Assembly (NCBI RefSeq): GCF_030580995.1
Contig: NZ_JAUQSZ010000014.1
Coordinates: 1 to 64,000, forward strand
Length of the DNA stretch: 64,000 nucleotides
Source: Sphingomonas immobilis
GTDB taxonomy: Bacteria > Pseudomonadota > Alphaproteobacteria > Sphingomonadales > Sphingomonadaceae
Direction of reading: 5' to 3'
Shown here: in pieces, positions 52,753 through 61,535 of the stretch
Layout: each line of letters opens with the position of its first letter
How positions within the stretch are numbered: position 1 is the stretch's first letter
Translations under genes and position numbers: made by a program
The notes under the pieces: model-generated
Database searches by the model: none
What the model was told of the DNA's origin: nothing
Seen by the model: the letters and a program-made list of their open reading frames with translations, nothing else

Positions 52753-53202
52753 TCAGGCGAGCCAGAGCCCGATCAGCGCTGCGATCGACACCATGACCAG
52801 GAATCCGTTGACGAGGATCAATAGCCAGCCGGGTAGCTTCGCCGTGTCGGGCTTGGGCGGCGGCACACCCGGTGCGAACTCGCGCCAGATCGCGGCGATA
52901 AAGCACAGGGCGCTGAATAGGACCAGAACCGAGCCGGTGCCCGCGATCATCCAGTCGGGCACCAGCTTGTCGAGCAAGGCGCGAGCACCGATGCCGGCTG
53001 CCAAAGCAGCGAGCCCGGTTCGCACCCAGGCGGCATAGGTCCGTTCGGCCGCGAGGACGGTCCGATCCGCAGCAAGTACTGTGCGGCGATCGGCGCTGTT
53101 GGTCTGCTGCTCGGCGCTGGTCGCGAGCTTGTCGGCGCTCTTGACCAACTGCTTGGCCGCGTGGGCGGGCTTTGCCGGGTCCGGCGGGGTGTCGTCGGTC
53201 AC
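52753..53202 (-). CDS. DUF202 membrane protein (YidH-like)
   Basis: A 149-residue protein: a polar helical N-terminus (AKQLVKSADKLATSAEQQTNSADRR), then TVLAAERTYAAWVRTGLAALAAGIGARALL, the DUF202 signature, and two more membrane helices (SVLVLFSALCFIAAIW and GWLLILVNGFLVMVSIAALIGL). It starts with GTG overlapping the upstream MBL gene stop. Function unknown. Confidence 0.85.
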   Translation of the reverse strand: MTDDTPPDPAKPAHAAKQLVKSADKLATSAEQQTNSADRRTVLAADRTVLAAERTYAAWVRTGLAALAAGIGARALLDKLVPDWMIAGTGSVLVLFSALCFIAAIWREFAPGVPPPKPDTAKLPGWLLILVNGFLVMVSIAALIGLWLA

Positions 53203-53858
53203 AGGTCGAACCCGTCACCGGGCTGCTGGAGCCGGTGGAAGGTTATGCCAGCCTTCTCGAAATAGGGCTCATAGGTATCGTAGCGCTGCGTCAGGAACCA
53301 GTCGCGGGCATAGCCATCGTGGACCGGGAGCACATGGCTTGGACGCATGGAGCTGGCGAACTCGTAGGCGCCGATCTCGGTCAGGAACGGCGCCATCACC
53401 GGCAGCGCCAGCGCCTCAATTCCAGCAAATTGGTGGAGCCGTTCATCAAAGCTATCGCCGGGATTGAGAAGGCGATCATTGACGACGAATGCCAGAACGG
53501 CCGGGATTTCTTCGGCGAGGATCGGCTCATGGCGCACCGGCAGGGCACGGACCGTGAATGGTCCAAGGTCGAGCCCTTCCTCTCCGACCTCGCTGACGGT
53601 GAAGCCCTGGCTGCGCAACGTGGCTGCGACCTTGTTGCCTCCGAATATCCGCGGTTCGCCATCGCCGACGATGGTGCGTAGCGCCTCGCAGTCGAAATGA
53701 TCGGGATGGCCGTGCGTAAATAGGATGAAATCCACGTCGCTGAGGTCGCGAGGATCGACGCGCCCATCGACGAACGAGAATTTGCCCGGGTCGAACAGCA
53801 GCCGCTTGCCGTCGAGCGTCAGCCGCAGGCAGCTATGCACAAATTTCTCGATACGCAT
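53199..53858 (-). CDS. MBL-fold metallo-hydrolase (UlaG-like)
   Basis: A 219-residue metallo-beta-lactamase-fold enzyme. FLFDPGKFSF, the metal motif THGHPDHFD, a later HEPILAEEIPAVLAFVV and PVHDGYARDW supply the ligands. The pattern resembles UlaG/RomA-type hydrolases rather than beta-lactamases. ATG at 53858 follows AAGGAGG; coupled to the DUF202 gene by GTGA. Confidence 0.85.
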   Translation of the reverse strand: MRIEKFVHSCLRLTLDGKRLLFDPGKFSFVDGRVDPRDLSDVDFILFTHGHPDHFDCEALRTIVGDGEPRIFGGNKVAATLRSQGFTVSEVGEEGLDLGPFTVRALPVRHEPILAEEIPAVLAFVVNDRLLNPGDSFDERLHQFAGIEALALPVMAPFLTEIGAYEFASSMRPSHVLPVHDGYARDWFLTQRYDTYEPYFEKAGITFHRLQQPGDGFDL

Positions 53859-53905
53859 CGGGCGCCTCCTTCATTCAAGCAACGCGGCGCGCGGCGATAA
53901 GTCAC

Positions 53906-54379
53906 TCAGCCAGTCCCGCCCGACGCGTCGGGAGCGCCCTGACTTCCGGATTCCTTGCCGGCCGGCGCCGCGCTGCCCTGCTTCGCGCTCAGCGCCGTCA
54001 GATAGTCGACGATCGCCGGGATATCCTTTTCCGAGACCGGTGCCTTATAGACCTCCTTCATCTTGGTGACCGTCGCCTTCCACTGGTCGGCCGTGAGCGC
54101 GGGCTGGGTCAGCGCCATGCTGGCCGAATGGCACGAGGTGCAGTTCGCATTGATCACGTCGGCGTGCGGTCCGTCAGGATATTGCTGGTCGTCGAGCGGC
54201 AGGTCGACCGCGTCCGATGTGAGTGTGAAGCCTCCAAACGCGACACTCGATGGCGCCGGCCCGCTGGGAGCCGGAGGTGGCGGGGCTACACGGCTGCCGG
54301 GCGGGCCGATCGCGATTAGTACGAGGGCAGCAAGGCCGACTGCGCCGAACGAGAGCGTGCCGATCGAAGGGACTTTCAT
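53906..54379 (-). CDS. sorB: Cytochrome c subunit of sulfite dehydrogenase (SorB-like)
   Basis: A 157-residue c-type cytochrome with an N-terminal hydrophobic signal or anchor (LSFGAVGLAALVLIAIG), a Pro-rich linker and one heme motif CTSCH (C80, C83, H84). VTKMKEVYKAPVSEKDIPAIVDYLTAL carries the likely axial Met, and the tail is Ala/Gly rich. ATG at 54379 follows GGAGAG and lies 11 bases after the sorA stop, matching SorAB, where SorB accepts electrons from the molybdenum subunit. Confidence 0.85.
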   Translation of the reverse strand: MKVPSIGTLSFGAVGLAALVLIAIGPPGSRVAPPPPAPSGPAPSSVAFGGFTLTSDAVDLPLDDQQYPDGPHADVINANCTSCHSASMALTQPALTADQWKATVTKMKEVYKAPVSEKDIPAIVDYLTALSAKQGSAAPAGKESGSQGAPDASGGTG

Positions 54380-54390
54380 CTCGGCTCTCC

Positions 54391-55629
54391 TCAGGACGCA
54401 GTGATGTTGGTGGTTTCGATATTGCCGCGCATGAACCCGCCCGGGTTCCAGATCGGCGCCATCGGCTGCGCGACCCCGGCCGTGTTCCAGCAGCGCGACA
54501 TCAGCCGCACATTTCCGCGCGCCGGCAGCGGCACCTGCGTGTCCCAGCGGCGGAAGCTGTATTTGCCGTGATCGGGACCGAGGCGGGTGTGATACCAGGT
54601 ACGCCCGCCGTCGGTGGAGACATCCACCTTGGCGACCCCGCAATCGCCGCCCATCGCGATGCCACCGAGTGGTATCGTCTGGTCAAAGGCAATGGCCTGT
54701 CCTTCGCCGAGGCTCGTTACCCAGGAGCGCGGGATCATCCGGTTGATCGGGACGGTCGGGAAGTCCTTGGCACCGGGCTTCACATTGGCGCCAGGCGTCG
54801 CCGGGATTTTGTAAGCCTTGGCCATCCAATATTCGTCGTCGGGGCCGGGCAGCACCTCGATGTCGTTGAGCATCTTGACCCAGTAGGTCGAATACCAGCC
54901 CGGCACGATCAGCCGGCAGGGAAAGCCGTTGAGCAAGGGCAACTGCTCACCGTTCATGCCGAAGGCGATCATCACCTCGCCGTCGTGGGCGTGATCGATG
55001 TCGAGCGCCTTCTCGAAATCCGGCGCGCCGGCGACGACGGGCTGGTCGAGCGCGCCGAAACGCACCTGCACCGCGCCCGGCTTCACGCCGGCAAAATCGA
55101 GGATGTCGCGCAGCCGCACGCCGAGCCATTTGGCATTGCCCATCGCACCATTGCCCCATTGTGCGCCGGGCACACGCGGCTGGAACAGGCCGCGGCTGTT
55201 GCCCGAGCACTGATTGACCGCGGCCATCTCGACGCGCGGCAGGCGGAGCAGCTGCGCAAGGCTGATCGATAGCGGCCGGTTGACGTGGCCTCGAACGGTG
55301 AGCCGAAAGGTATCGACATCGATCGACGTCGGGATATCGGCCCAGTGCCAGCGCACGAAAAACTGGTCGTTGGGAGTGAACACGTCGCGGTCAAACACCT
55401 CCATCGGGGTCTCGAGCAGCGGCGGGTGCATGCGCTGGAGGATCATGCTGCCTTTGCCGGGAAAGGCGCTGGTCATCGGCCGTCCGGCATTGCCACCTGG
55501 CAGATGGAGATCGACAAGGCTCTGTGCGAGCGCTGGGCCTGCGGCGAGCGCGGCACCGCCCAGTGCGGCCTGGCCGAGGAAACGGCGACGACTGCTTTGC
55601 GCGGCGAGCCAGGTGTCGAGCTTGTCCAT
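54391..55629 (-). CDS. sorA: Molybdopterin sulfite dehydrogenase catalytic subunit (SorA-like)
   Basis: A 412-residue sulfite-oxidase-family enzyme oxidising sulfite to sulfate in the periplasm. It starts with a twin-arginine signal (SSRRRFLGQAALGGAALAAG). The Mo-coordinating cysteine is C141 in AAVNQCSGNSRG; other family pieces are LPLLNGFPCRLIVPGWYSTYWVKML and VDVSTDGGRTW. Together with sorB, a TDT-type exporter and a LysR regulator on the same strand it forms a sulfite detoxification unit. ATG 55629 is preceded by AAGGGA. Confidence 0.92.
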   Translation of the reverse strand: MDKLDTWLAAQSSRRRFLGQAALGGAALAAGPALAQSLVDLHLPGGNAGRPMTSAFPGKGSMILQRMHPPLLETPMEVFDRDVFTPNDQFFVRWHWADIPTSIDVDTFRLTVRGHVNRPLSISLAQLLRLPRVEMAAVNQCSGNSRGLFQPRVPGAQWGNGAMGNAKWLGVRLRDILDFAGVKPGAVQVRFGALDQPVVAGAPDFEKALDIDHAHDGEVMIAFGMNGEQLPLLNGFPCRLIVPGWYSTYWVKMLNDIEVLPGPDDEYWMAKAYKIPATPGANVKPGAKDFPTVPINRMIPRSWVTSLGEGQAIAFDQTIPLGGIAMGGDCGVAKVDVSTDGGRTWYHTRLGPDHGKYSFRRWDTQVPLPARGNVRLMSRCWNTAGVAQPMAPIWNPGGFMRGNIETTNITAS

Positions 55630-55716
55630 GATAGCATTCCCTTCTTCGGGCGAACGTGGCCGACCCGGCTCGTCGAGCCAAGCGATCGGATTTTCGATTT
55701 TGATCGCCTCAGGCGA

Positions 55717-56871
55717 TCAGTTGGGTGTGGCGATGCAGGGCGATACGAAGAGATGCCCCTTCCATGCGCCGGTCAGCGTCTTGGCGGCGACCACCACCCA
55801 CATCATGGCGAGGGCAAGGGTGAGCACCGTCCCGACGATCCCGAAGAAGGCGAGGTCGAAGGTCGTACCGAGGCGGAAGGTTGCGACCGTGTTGACGCCG
55901 AGCGGGAAGGTATAGCCCCACCAGCCGAGGTTGAACGGGATGCCAGCGCGCCAGTAGCGCCAGGTGATCAGCATCGCGAGCGCCAGCCACCACAGCCCAA
56001 AGCCCCAGAGCAGCAGCCCGGCGATGCTGCCGAGGCCCTGTGCCACGCCGGCGATCGACGCGAGGCCGTGTGCGGAAAGGATGGCGGGCGCGTCGCCGCC
56101 CAGCACCAGCATGCCCAGCGCACCGGTGCCGATCGGGCCGAGCGCGAGCCAGCTCGACGCGGCCATGCCCTCGTGCGGCAGCTTGTGCAGTGCCATGCGC
56201 AGGATGAGCAGCGCGAGGATACTGAAGGCGACCGGCACCGAATAGGCCCAGAGCACATAGGAAGTGAGCAGCGTCACGAACTGAGCATGCGGATCGGCGA
56301 GATGCGGCGCGAGCAGGCCGCCGCTCGCCGCCGCGACCTCGGCCGCGACGACTGGAAGTAGCCAGACTGCAGTCATGCCATCTAGGCTGTGCTCGTGGCG
56401 AGTGAACATGAAATAGGGAATGACGACACCGCAGGTCACCGCCATCGCAACGTCGATCCACCACAAGACATGCGCTACACCGACGATGCCGTCGCCGAAC
56501 CGGGCGATCCCAAAGGCGAGGCAGCCGTTGATGATCGTGGCGAGGCCCATCGGGATGGTGCCGATGAACATCGACACCGTGTTATGGCCGAAGATCCGCC
56601 GCGCCTCATGGCCGAACAGGATCCAGCGCGCAGAATAGATACCGGTGAAGAGCGCGAAGAGCGCGATATTGAAGAACCAAAGCACCTCGCCGACCGGCTT
56701 CAGCGTCGGGCCGATGCCCGGCACCTGCGGAAGCGCCAGTGCGAGGATGCCGGTGCCCATGGTCGCGGCGAACCAGTTGGGCGTGAACTGGCGGATCATC
56801 TCGCGGGGATGATCGAGCCGCGAGAGCGGTCGCAGGCCGTCGAGCACGGGCTTGAGATCGCCGGTCATCAT
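55717..56871 (-). CDS. TDT-family transporter, probable sulfite exporter
   Basis: A 384-residue membrane protein with about ten helices and the TDT/SLAC1 start FTPNWFAATMGTGILALALPQVPG. The family includes TehA, Mae1 dicarboxylate carriers and the fungal sulfite pump Ssu1. Its place just upstream of sorAB and downstream of a LysR gene suggests sulfite as substrate (inference). It overlaps the LysR gene by ATGA. Confidence 0.88.
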   Translation of the reverse strand: MMTGDLKPVLDGLRPLSRLDHPREMIRQFTPNWFAATMGTGILALALPQVPGIGPTLKPVGEVLWFFNIALFALFTGIYSARWILFGHEARRIFGHNTVSMFIGTIPMGLATIINGCLAFGIARFGDGIVGVAHVLWWIDVAMAVTCGVVIPYFMFTRHEHSLDGMTAVWLLPVVAAEVAAASGGLLAPHLADPHAQFVTLLTSYVLWAYSVPVAFSILALLILRMALHKLPHEGMAASSWLALGPIGTGALGMLVLGGDAPAILSAHGLASIAGVAQGLGSIAGLLLWGFGLWWLALAMLITWRYWRAGIPFNLGWWGYTFPLGVNTVATFRLGTTFDLAFFGIVGTVLTLALAMMWVVVAAKTLTGAWKGHLFVSPCIATPN

Positions 56872-57737
56872 CCAAGCTCCTTCACGAGATCGGTCAGCGC
56901 ATCGGCTGCCCTGGTGCGAAAGCGCTCCTTGTGCCGCAGCGCTTCGAACGGACGCGCCGGCAGTCCGAGGCCAAGATCTTGGAGATGCCCGGCCAAGAGC
57001 GCACGGCGGACGACCAGCTCGGACAGCACCGCCACCCCGGCGCCGGCCTCGACCGCCGAACGAACCGCTTCGTTGGACGGCAGGGTCATGCCGATGCGCA
57101 GGTCAGCGGGATCGATGCCGCGATGGCGCAGCACTTCCTCGAAGGTCGAGCGCGTGCCCGATCCCTGTTCGCGCACGATCCAGTTGGCCTCGCGGATCCA
57201 GTTTTCATCAACATTCCTGGTTCGCTCTGCGCCGACCAGTAGCATCCGGTCCTCGGCGACCTTCCAGTGCGCAAGTGCCGGCTGGTCGACCGAACCTTCG
57301 ACAAAGCCCAGTTCGGCCGTGCCGTCGAGCACCTGCGCAGCAGCACCGTCGGTGTTTTCGATCACCAGTTCGATGCCGATCAGCGGATGGCGGCGATGAA
57401 ATTCAGCGAGGCGCGCAGGCAGCCAGTAGCTGGCGATGGTCTGACTCGCGACGATCCGCAGCGTACCGCGCTTGAGACCACCGAACTCCGACAGCGCCAG
57501 TTCGGCGCTCGCGGCCCGGCCAAGGACGGCGCGCGCCTCGTCCAGAAACATGCGGCCGGCCTCGGTGAGCTCAATGCCGCGCCCGACCCGGTGAAAGAGC
57601 GGCACGTCGTGGCGCGCTTCGAGCGCGGCGATGGCGGCACTCGCCGCCGACTGGGTGACGTTGAGTGCCTCGGCGGCGCGGGTCATATGCTCGCGCTCGG
57701 CGACGCCAACGAAAATACGAAGTTGTTCGAGGGTCAT
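56868..57737 (-). CDS. LysR-family regulator of the sulfite cluster
   Basis: A 289-residue LysR protein: helix-turn-helix LEQLRIFVGVAEREHMTRAAEALNVTQSAASAAIAALEARHDV and effector domain from about residue 90 (LRIVASQTIASYWLPARLAEFHRRHP). It resembles CysB/CbbR-type members that sense small anions. ATG at 57737 follows GGAGAT. Overlapping palindromes upstream (57771-57824) are its probable operator. Confidence 0.92.
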   Translation of the reverse strand: MTLEQLRIFVGVAEREHMTRAAEALNVTQSAASAAIAALEARHDVPLFHRVGRGIELTEAGRMFLDEARAVLGRAASAELALSEFGGLKRGTLRIVASQTIASYWLPARLAEFHRRHPLIGIELVIENTDGAAAQVLDGTAELGFVEGSVDQPALAHWKVAEDRMLLVGAERTRNVDENWIREANWIVREQGSGTRSTFEEVLRHRGIDPADLRIGMTLPSNEAVRSAVEAGAGVAVLSELVVRRALLAGHLQDLGLGLPARPFEALRHKERFRTRAADALTDLVKELG

Positions 57738-57770
57738 ATCGATCTCCTGCAGGGATCAATAGACCGGCGC

Positions 57771-57824
57771 GATCAATCGTTCCAACTTGTTGATTGGATC
57801 GTTCCAATCGTCATTTACGATTGG
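57771..57824. promoter_or_regulatory. Clustered palindromes upstream of the LysR gene
   Basis: Two overlapping perfect inverted repeats: GATTGGA-TCGT-TCCAATC (57792-57809) and CCAATCG-TCATTTA-CGATTGG (57804-57824). Upstream, ATCAA...TTGAT and a repeated ATCGTTCCAA (57776-57785, 57798-57807) add half-sites. Multiple A/T-edged dyads fit a LysR binding region. Confidence 0.55.
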
Positions 57825-58414
57825 TCGAGCAGGGCCGCTGTTTCGCTGAATGCCGCGCGAAGGCGATCCCCAACCTGCGGACTTGTACAGACGTTGGCCG
57901 GGCTGGGGTGCGGCATCGGGATGATCTTGATCGAAGCATCATGCGCCGACACGAGTTGTCCGGCCTTGGTCGCCACCCGGCCGGCCAGCAAGCAGACTTT
58001 CAGCTTGGGCAGCAGCGCGAGAAGCCCGGGAAGCGTGGCCAGCCCGGCATCGATCTCGGCTTTGCGCACGGTGCGATTGCGGGCGCCGGGTGGATGCATG
58101 ATCCAAGGCACGGTGTTCCAGAGCACACAATCGGACCGGTCGATGCCGGCCTCGTCGAGATAGCGCCGCAGATTGCGGGCGGTCCCGGACGGATTGTCGC
58201 GCGACACGAAGCGCGTGCGCTCAGGCCCGGGACCCGGGGTTTCGAGAAGCAACAGCAGCCGGGCGTCGATCCCGCCGTCCGCCGGGTCGAAATGCGGCAC
58301 AGGTCTGCCGTCGGCCAACAGCCCTTCGCGCCAGCATTCGAGCTGTGCGACATGTGTATCCGCCAAGGACTGCCGCCGTCGCTTGATCAGGTCGGGTTCG
58401 TCGAGCCAGGCCAT
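57815..58414 (-). CDS. Uracil-DNA-glycosylase-family protein
   Basis: A 199-residue protein of the UDG fold: LLLLLETPGPGPERTRFVSRDNPSGTARNL at the N-terminal catalytic region, NTVPWIMHPPGARNRT, LLAGRVATKAG and the C-terminal HPSPANV (the H-P-S-P box). The motif-1 residues differ from classical UDG, so the substrate or even the activity is uncertain. ATG at 58414 follows GGAG. Minus strand, just before the divergent membrane/DUF305 operon. Confidence 0.82.
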   Translation of the reverse strand: MAWLDEPDLIKRRRQSLADTHVAQLECWREGLLADGRPVPHFDPADGGIDARLLLLLETPGPGPERTRFVSRDNPSGTARNLRRYLDEAGIDRSDCVLWNTVPWIMHPPGARNRTVRKAEIDAGLATLPGLLALLPKLKVCLLAGRVATKAGQLVSAHDASIKIIPMPHPSPANVCTSPQVGDRLRAAFSETAALLDQS

Positions 58415-58537
58415 TCATCTCCATTCGTGATCGGAACGACAAATATCATCGGTTGGATCGATGACTGGTGAGCCGTCATCTTGATCACAGGAACAGCGAC
58501 GCTTCATTTCGCAGCGCTGTCGATCCGGAGATCCGAC

Positions 58538-59017
58538 ATGGCAACGCGCATCAAGCAGACCGAGTTTCAGGCCGAGGCACAGGTCGAGCCGGCGGCCAAG
58601 CCAGCATTACGGCTGGTCCGGCCCGACGATCCCTATGCGGAGCTGGAGCGTCCGGCGCCCGGCGTCGCCAATCGCGGCGTGCATCCGCATGTGCTGGTCG
58701 CGTTGGTCGGCTTCTACGCGATGATGGTGGCGTCCTTCTGGACCTTCTTTGCACGCGATGCCTATGCCGCCAGCGTACTGGTGATGGTGACCCTGTTCAT
58801 GGTCATCTACTTCTCGCTGATCGTGGGCGGCATCCTGCTTACCGACAGTCCGGTGCCGGGCGAGCGGCAGCGTAGCTTCGGCGAATTCTTGAACGGTACG
58901 GTCGAAATCCTCGCCGGGACGATCAGCGGCCGCGAGGCGACGATGCAAATATTCCTGCTGCCGGCGGCGATGATGACACTGGCTGCCATCATAGGCGTTA
59001 TCGCGAGACTATCATGA
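58538..59017 (+). CDS. Membrane protein of unknown function
   Basis: A 159-residue protein: polar N-terminus, two central helices (PHVLVALVGFYAMMVASFWTFFA and ASVLVMVTLFMVIYFSLIVGGILL), a conserved-looking RQRSFGEFLNGTVEILAGTISGREATMQIFLLP and a last helix (AAMMTLAAIIGVIARL). ATG 58538 follows CGGAG. It overlaps the DUF305 gene by ATGA, so a shared process is likely. Confidence 0.7.
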   Translation: MATRIKQTEFQAEAQVEPAAKPALRLVRPDDPYAELERPAPGVANRGVHPHVLVALVGFYAMMVASFWTFFARDAYAASVLVMVTLFMVIYFSLIVGGILLTDSPVPGERQRSFGEFLNGTVEILAGTISGREATMQIFLLPAAMMTLAAIIGVIARLS

Positions 59018-59394
59018 GAAGGGGCATGCGCTTGAAACTGATACTGGGTCTTGCCGGCCTCGGCCTCGCGGCATCTGCAGGCGCGCTCGCAGCGGCGCCG
59101 CAGGACTTCGCCACCGACATGGCCGCCGCGATGGAGCAGATGCACCATGAGATGATGGTCGCGCCGTCCGGCGATCCGGACCGCGACTTCGCGGCGATGA
59201 TGATCCCGCATCACCAGGGCGCGATCGAGATGGCACAGGCGCAGCTGCGCTACGGCAAGGACGAACGCCTGCGCCGTCTCGCGCAGGGCATCATCGTTGA
59301 ACAGCGTCAGGAGATCGAGGTCATGCAGGCGATCCTTGCCGAGAAGGGCGCACCGCCGAGTGTGCCTCACCAGCATCAGGGAGACGGAAAATGA
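59014..59394 (+). CDS. DUF305 (CopM-like) periplasmic protein
   Basis: A 126-residue secreted protein. Signal peptide to about AGALAAA; then MEQMHHEMMV, FAAMMIPHHQGAIEMAQAQLRYGKDERLRRLAQGIIVEQRQEIEVMQAIL, the DUF305 core with its double HH and Met-rich helices. Some DUF305 proteins bind copper or silver in the periplasm. ATG 59014 overlaps the previous stop; ATG 59026 is an alternative. Coupled to the beta-propeller gene by ATGA. Confidence 0.9.
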   Translation: MRRGMRLKLILGLAGLGLAASAGALAAAPQDFATDMAAAMEQMHHEMMVAPSGDPDRDFAAMMIPHHQGAIEMAQAQLRYGKDERLRRLAQGIIVEQRQEIEVMQAILAEKGAPPSVPHQHQGDGK

Positions 59395-60824
59395 TTATGA
59401 ATCACCTCAAGACGGCGTTCGCCATGTCCGCCCTCGGCCTGCTTGCAAACACCGCATCCGCGCAGCAGGTGCCCAATGCGACGCCCGACCGGCCGATCAG
59501 TTCGCAGGACCGCTTCTATACTTCGGACCAGTTTTCCAACACGGTATCGGTCATCGACCCGTCAACCAACCGGCTGCTCGGCGTCATCAAGCTCGGCGAT
59601 CTGACGCCCGCCAATCTGAGCCCACTCTACAAGGGTCAGCTTCTGGTCCACGGCATGGGCTTCTCACCCGATGGCAGGACGCTGGCGGTGATCTCGATCG
59701 GGTCGAACTCGGTGACCTTCATCGATACGGCCACCAACGCGGTCAAGCACACCGCCTATGTCGGCCGCTCGCCGCACGAGGCGTTCTTCCGTCCCGACGG
59801 GCGCGAGGTCTGGGTCAGCGTTCGCGGCGAGGACTATATCCAGGTGCTCGATGGCAAGACGTTCGAACCTGCCACGCGCATCACCGTCCCGAACGGCCCG
59901 GGCATGACGATCTTCTCGCCCGACGGCAAATACGGGTACGTTTGCTCGAGCTTCTCGCCCGAGACGGTCGTAATCGACACCAAAGCCAAGAAGATTGTCG
60001 GACGTGTCGCCCAAGCTAGCCCCTTCTGCCCCGACATCGCCGCGACCCCCGATGGCAGGCAGGTCTGGCTGACGCTCAAAGATGTCGGCAAGGTGATGGT
60101 GTTCGATGCCAAGCCGCCGTTCGCTGTCCTTAAGACGATCGACACCGGCGCCATCACCAATCACGTCAACATCGCCCGCACGTCGCGCGGACAGTTCGCC
60201 TATGTGACGGTCGGCACGCAGAATATCGTCAAGGTGTTCCGGACCGATACTTTCGAGCAGGTCGCCGCCGTCCCGGTCGGCGCGCTGCCGCACGGGTTAT
60301 GGCCTTCGGGCGACGGCACCCGCATCTATGTTGGGCTGGAGAATGGCGACGGCGTTGCGGTCATCGATACTGCGACCAACCGCCTGCTCACGACCATCCC
60401 TATCGGTCAGGGGCCGCAGGGCGTCGCCTATGTGCCGGGCGCGGTGCCTTCGGGCGACGGCATGGCCAATCTGGTCCCGCTCGATATGGCCAGCGGCAAG
60501 GTCCAGTTGACCCTGTCAGGCCAGGGCCAGAGCCAGGTCACTTTGTTCGATCAGGGGCAGGTCCAGATCCTGCAGGCCGCCGTCGCGGGCCTGCCGTCAA
60601 AGCAACCGTTCACGCTTGGACTGGCGACCAAAGCAGACGGGACGGGTGCGATTCAACCTCTTGCCAAATTCATGACCAATCCGGCCGGCGCCGCCATCGT
60701 CAACGCCGTCGGGCCGATCCGCCAGATTGTCGCGGATGCTGCCCCGGCCGAGCGTCGTTATTTGGTCATTCGTACAGGTGATCCGGATTCGCAGGGCGCG
60801 GTAGTGCAGAAACAAGCCCATTGA
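59391..60824 (+). CDS. Periplasmic YVTN/YncE-like beta-propeller protein
   Basis: A 477-residue secreted protein (signal MNHLKTAFAMSALGLLANTASA). It has several ~40-residue YVTN-type repeats, for example VSVIDPSTNRLLGVIKLGD, VTFIDTATNAVKHTAYVG, YIQVLDGKTFEPATRI and VAVIDTATNRLLTTIPIGQGPQGVAYVPGAVPSG. The C-terminal ~100 residues depart from the propeller and may be a separate domain. Last gene of the membrane protein - DUF305 - propeller operon; no catalytic motif is evident. Confidence 0.85.
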   Translation: MIMNHLKTAFAMSALGLLANTASAQQVPNATPDRPISSQDRFYTSDQFSNTVSVIDPSTNRLLGVIKLGDLTPANLSPLYKGQLLVHGMGFSPDGRTLAVISIGSNSVTFIDTATNAVKHTAYVGRSPHEAFFRPDGREVWVSVRGEDYIQVLDGKTFEPATRITVPNGPGMTIFSPDGKYGYVCSSFSPETVVIDTKAKKIVGRVAQASPFCPDIAATPDGRQVWLTLKDVGKVMVFDAKPPFAVLKTIDTGAITNHVNIARTSRGQFAYVTVGTQNIVKVFRTDTFEQVAAVPVGALPHGLWPSGDGTRIYVGLENGDGVAVIDTATNRLLTTIPIGQGPQGVAYVPGAVPSGDGMANLVPLDMASGKVQLTLSGQGQSQVTLFDQGQVQILQAAVAGLPSKQPFTLGLATKADGTGAIQPLAKFMTNPAGAAIVNAVGPIRQIVADAAPAERRYLVIRTGDPDSQGAVVQKQAH

Positions 60825-60962
60825 AGCCCGCGCGCTGCTGGCTACGAATTGAACGCAGCGGCGTTTCTTGCTCTTTGGCTCCCACGTCTCTGAAGGGAAG
60901 CTCATCGAACGTCCGCGTTTACCGAAAGCCGACGGACGCCGTCTGACCTGCTAACGACGGCT

Positions 60963-61292
60963 TTGTCCCAGATTTTGCCTGTCCAGGGGATCCGGACGCT
61001 TACCCTGGCCGTCCATGATGTTGCCTTGGGCCGGTTCGAGGCGATCGAGACTTTCTGTGTCGATCATGCCCTTGTCTTCGCCCGCTGGGCTGGCGGCGCT
61101 GTTGGGGCGTTCGGCCCGGAGCGGTTGGTCTTTGACGGCACGACCGTTCGGCGTTTCAGCGCCTCGGACGATGACGAGATCCTGATCTCGGCGGAAACGG
61201 TGCGCGGTCTCGGCAGCTACGCGGCGGTGCTGTCGCATCTCGCAGCGGCGGAATTGGAAATACCCCCGTTCCGGATCGACGGCAGAAGCTGA
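60963..61292 (+). CDS. Hypothetical protein (doubtful)
   Basis: A possible 109-residue protein from TTG 60963 with a plausible alpha/beta composition (AVHDVALGRFEAIETFCVDHALVFARWAGGAVGAFG ... LSHLAAAELEIPPFRID). No ribosome site is clear and no family is recognised. Confidence 0.35.
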   Translation: MSQILPVQGIRTLTLAVHDVALGRFEAIETFCVDHALVFARWAGGAVGAFGPERLVFDGTTVRRFSASDDDEILISAETVRGLGSYAAVLSHLAAAELEIPPFRIDGRS

Positions 61293-61381
61293 GGGCAACG
61301 CGAAACCGGTCTGTGTCGACACCTCCCCGCCAGAGGATGCCGCATATGGGCGCCCGCGAGGCGCTGGCAACCCGCGAACGG

Positions 61382-61426
61382 CGGGCCGAGTTGCCGTGTG
61401 CCACGGCTGCCCGCACCACCCCTTGT
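61382..61426. repeat. 45-bp direct repeat, copy 1
   Basis: Identical over 45 bases to 63671-63715. Contains a perfect hairpin GCCGTG-TGC-CACGGC (61393-61407). Ends 110 bases before the DUF2493 start. Confidence 0.85.
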
Positions 61427-61483
61427 TCGCGAGTTTCCCTCGGCTGTGCCTCGGTGCCAGCCCCTCTTTTGCGATCGCCCGGA

Positions 61484-61495
61484 GGATGCGCATCC
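61484..61495. promoter_or_regulatory. Palindrome upstream of DUF2493
   Basis: Perfect 12-bp palindrome GGATGCGCATCC 40 bases before the ATG; possible operator, short enough to occur by chance. Confidence 0.35.
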
Positions 61496-61535
61496 GGCGG
61501 AGAGGCCGCCGGCACAGACAGAAAGGCTCGCTATC

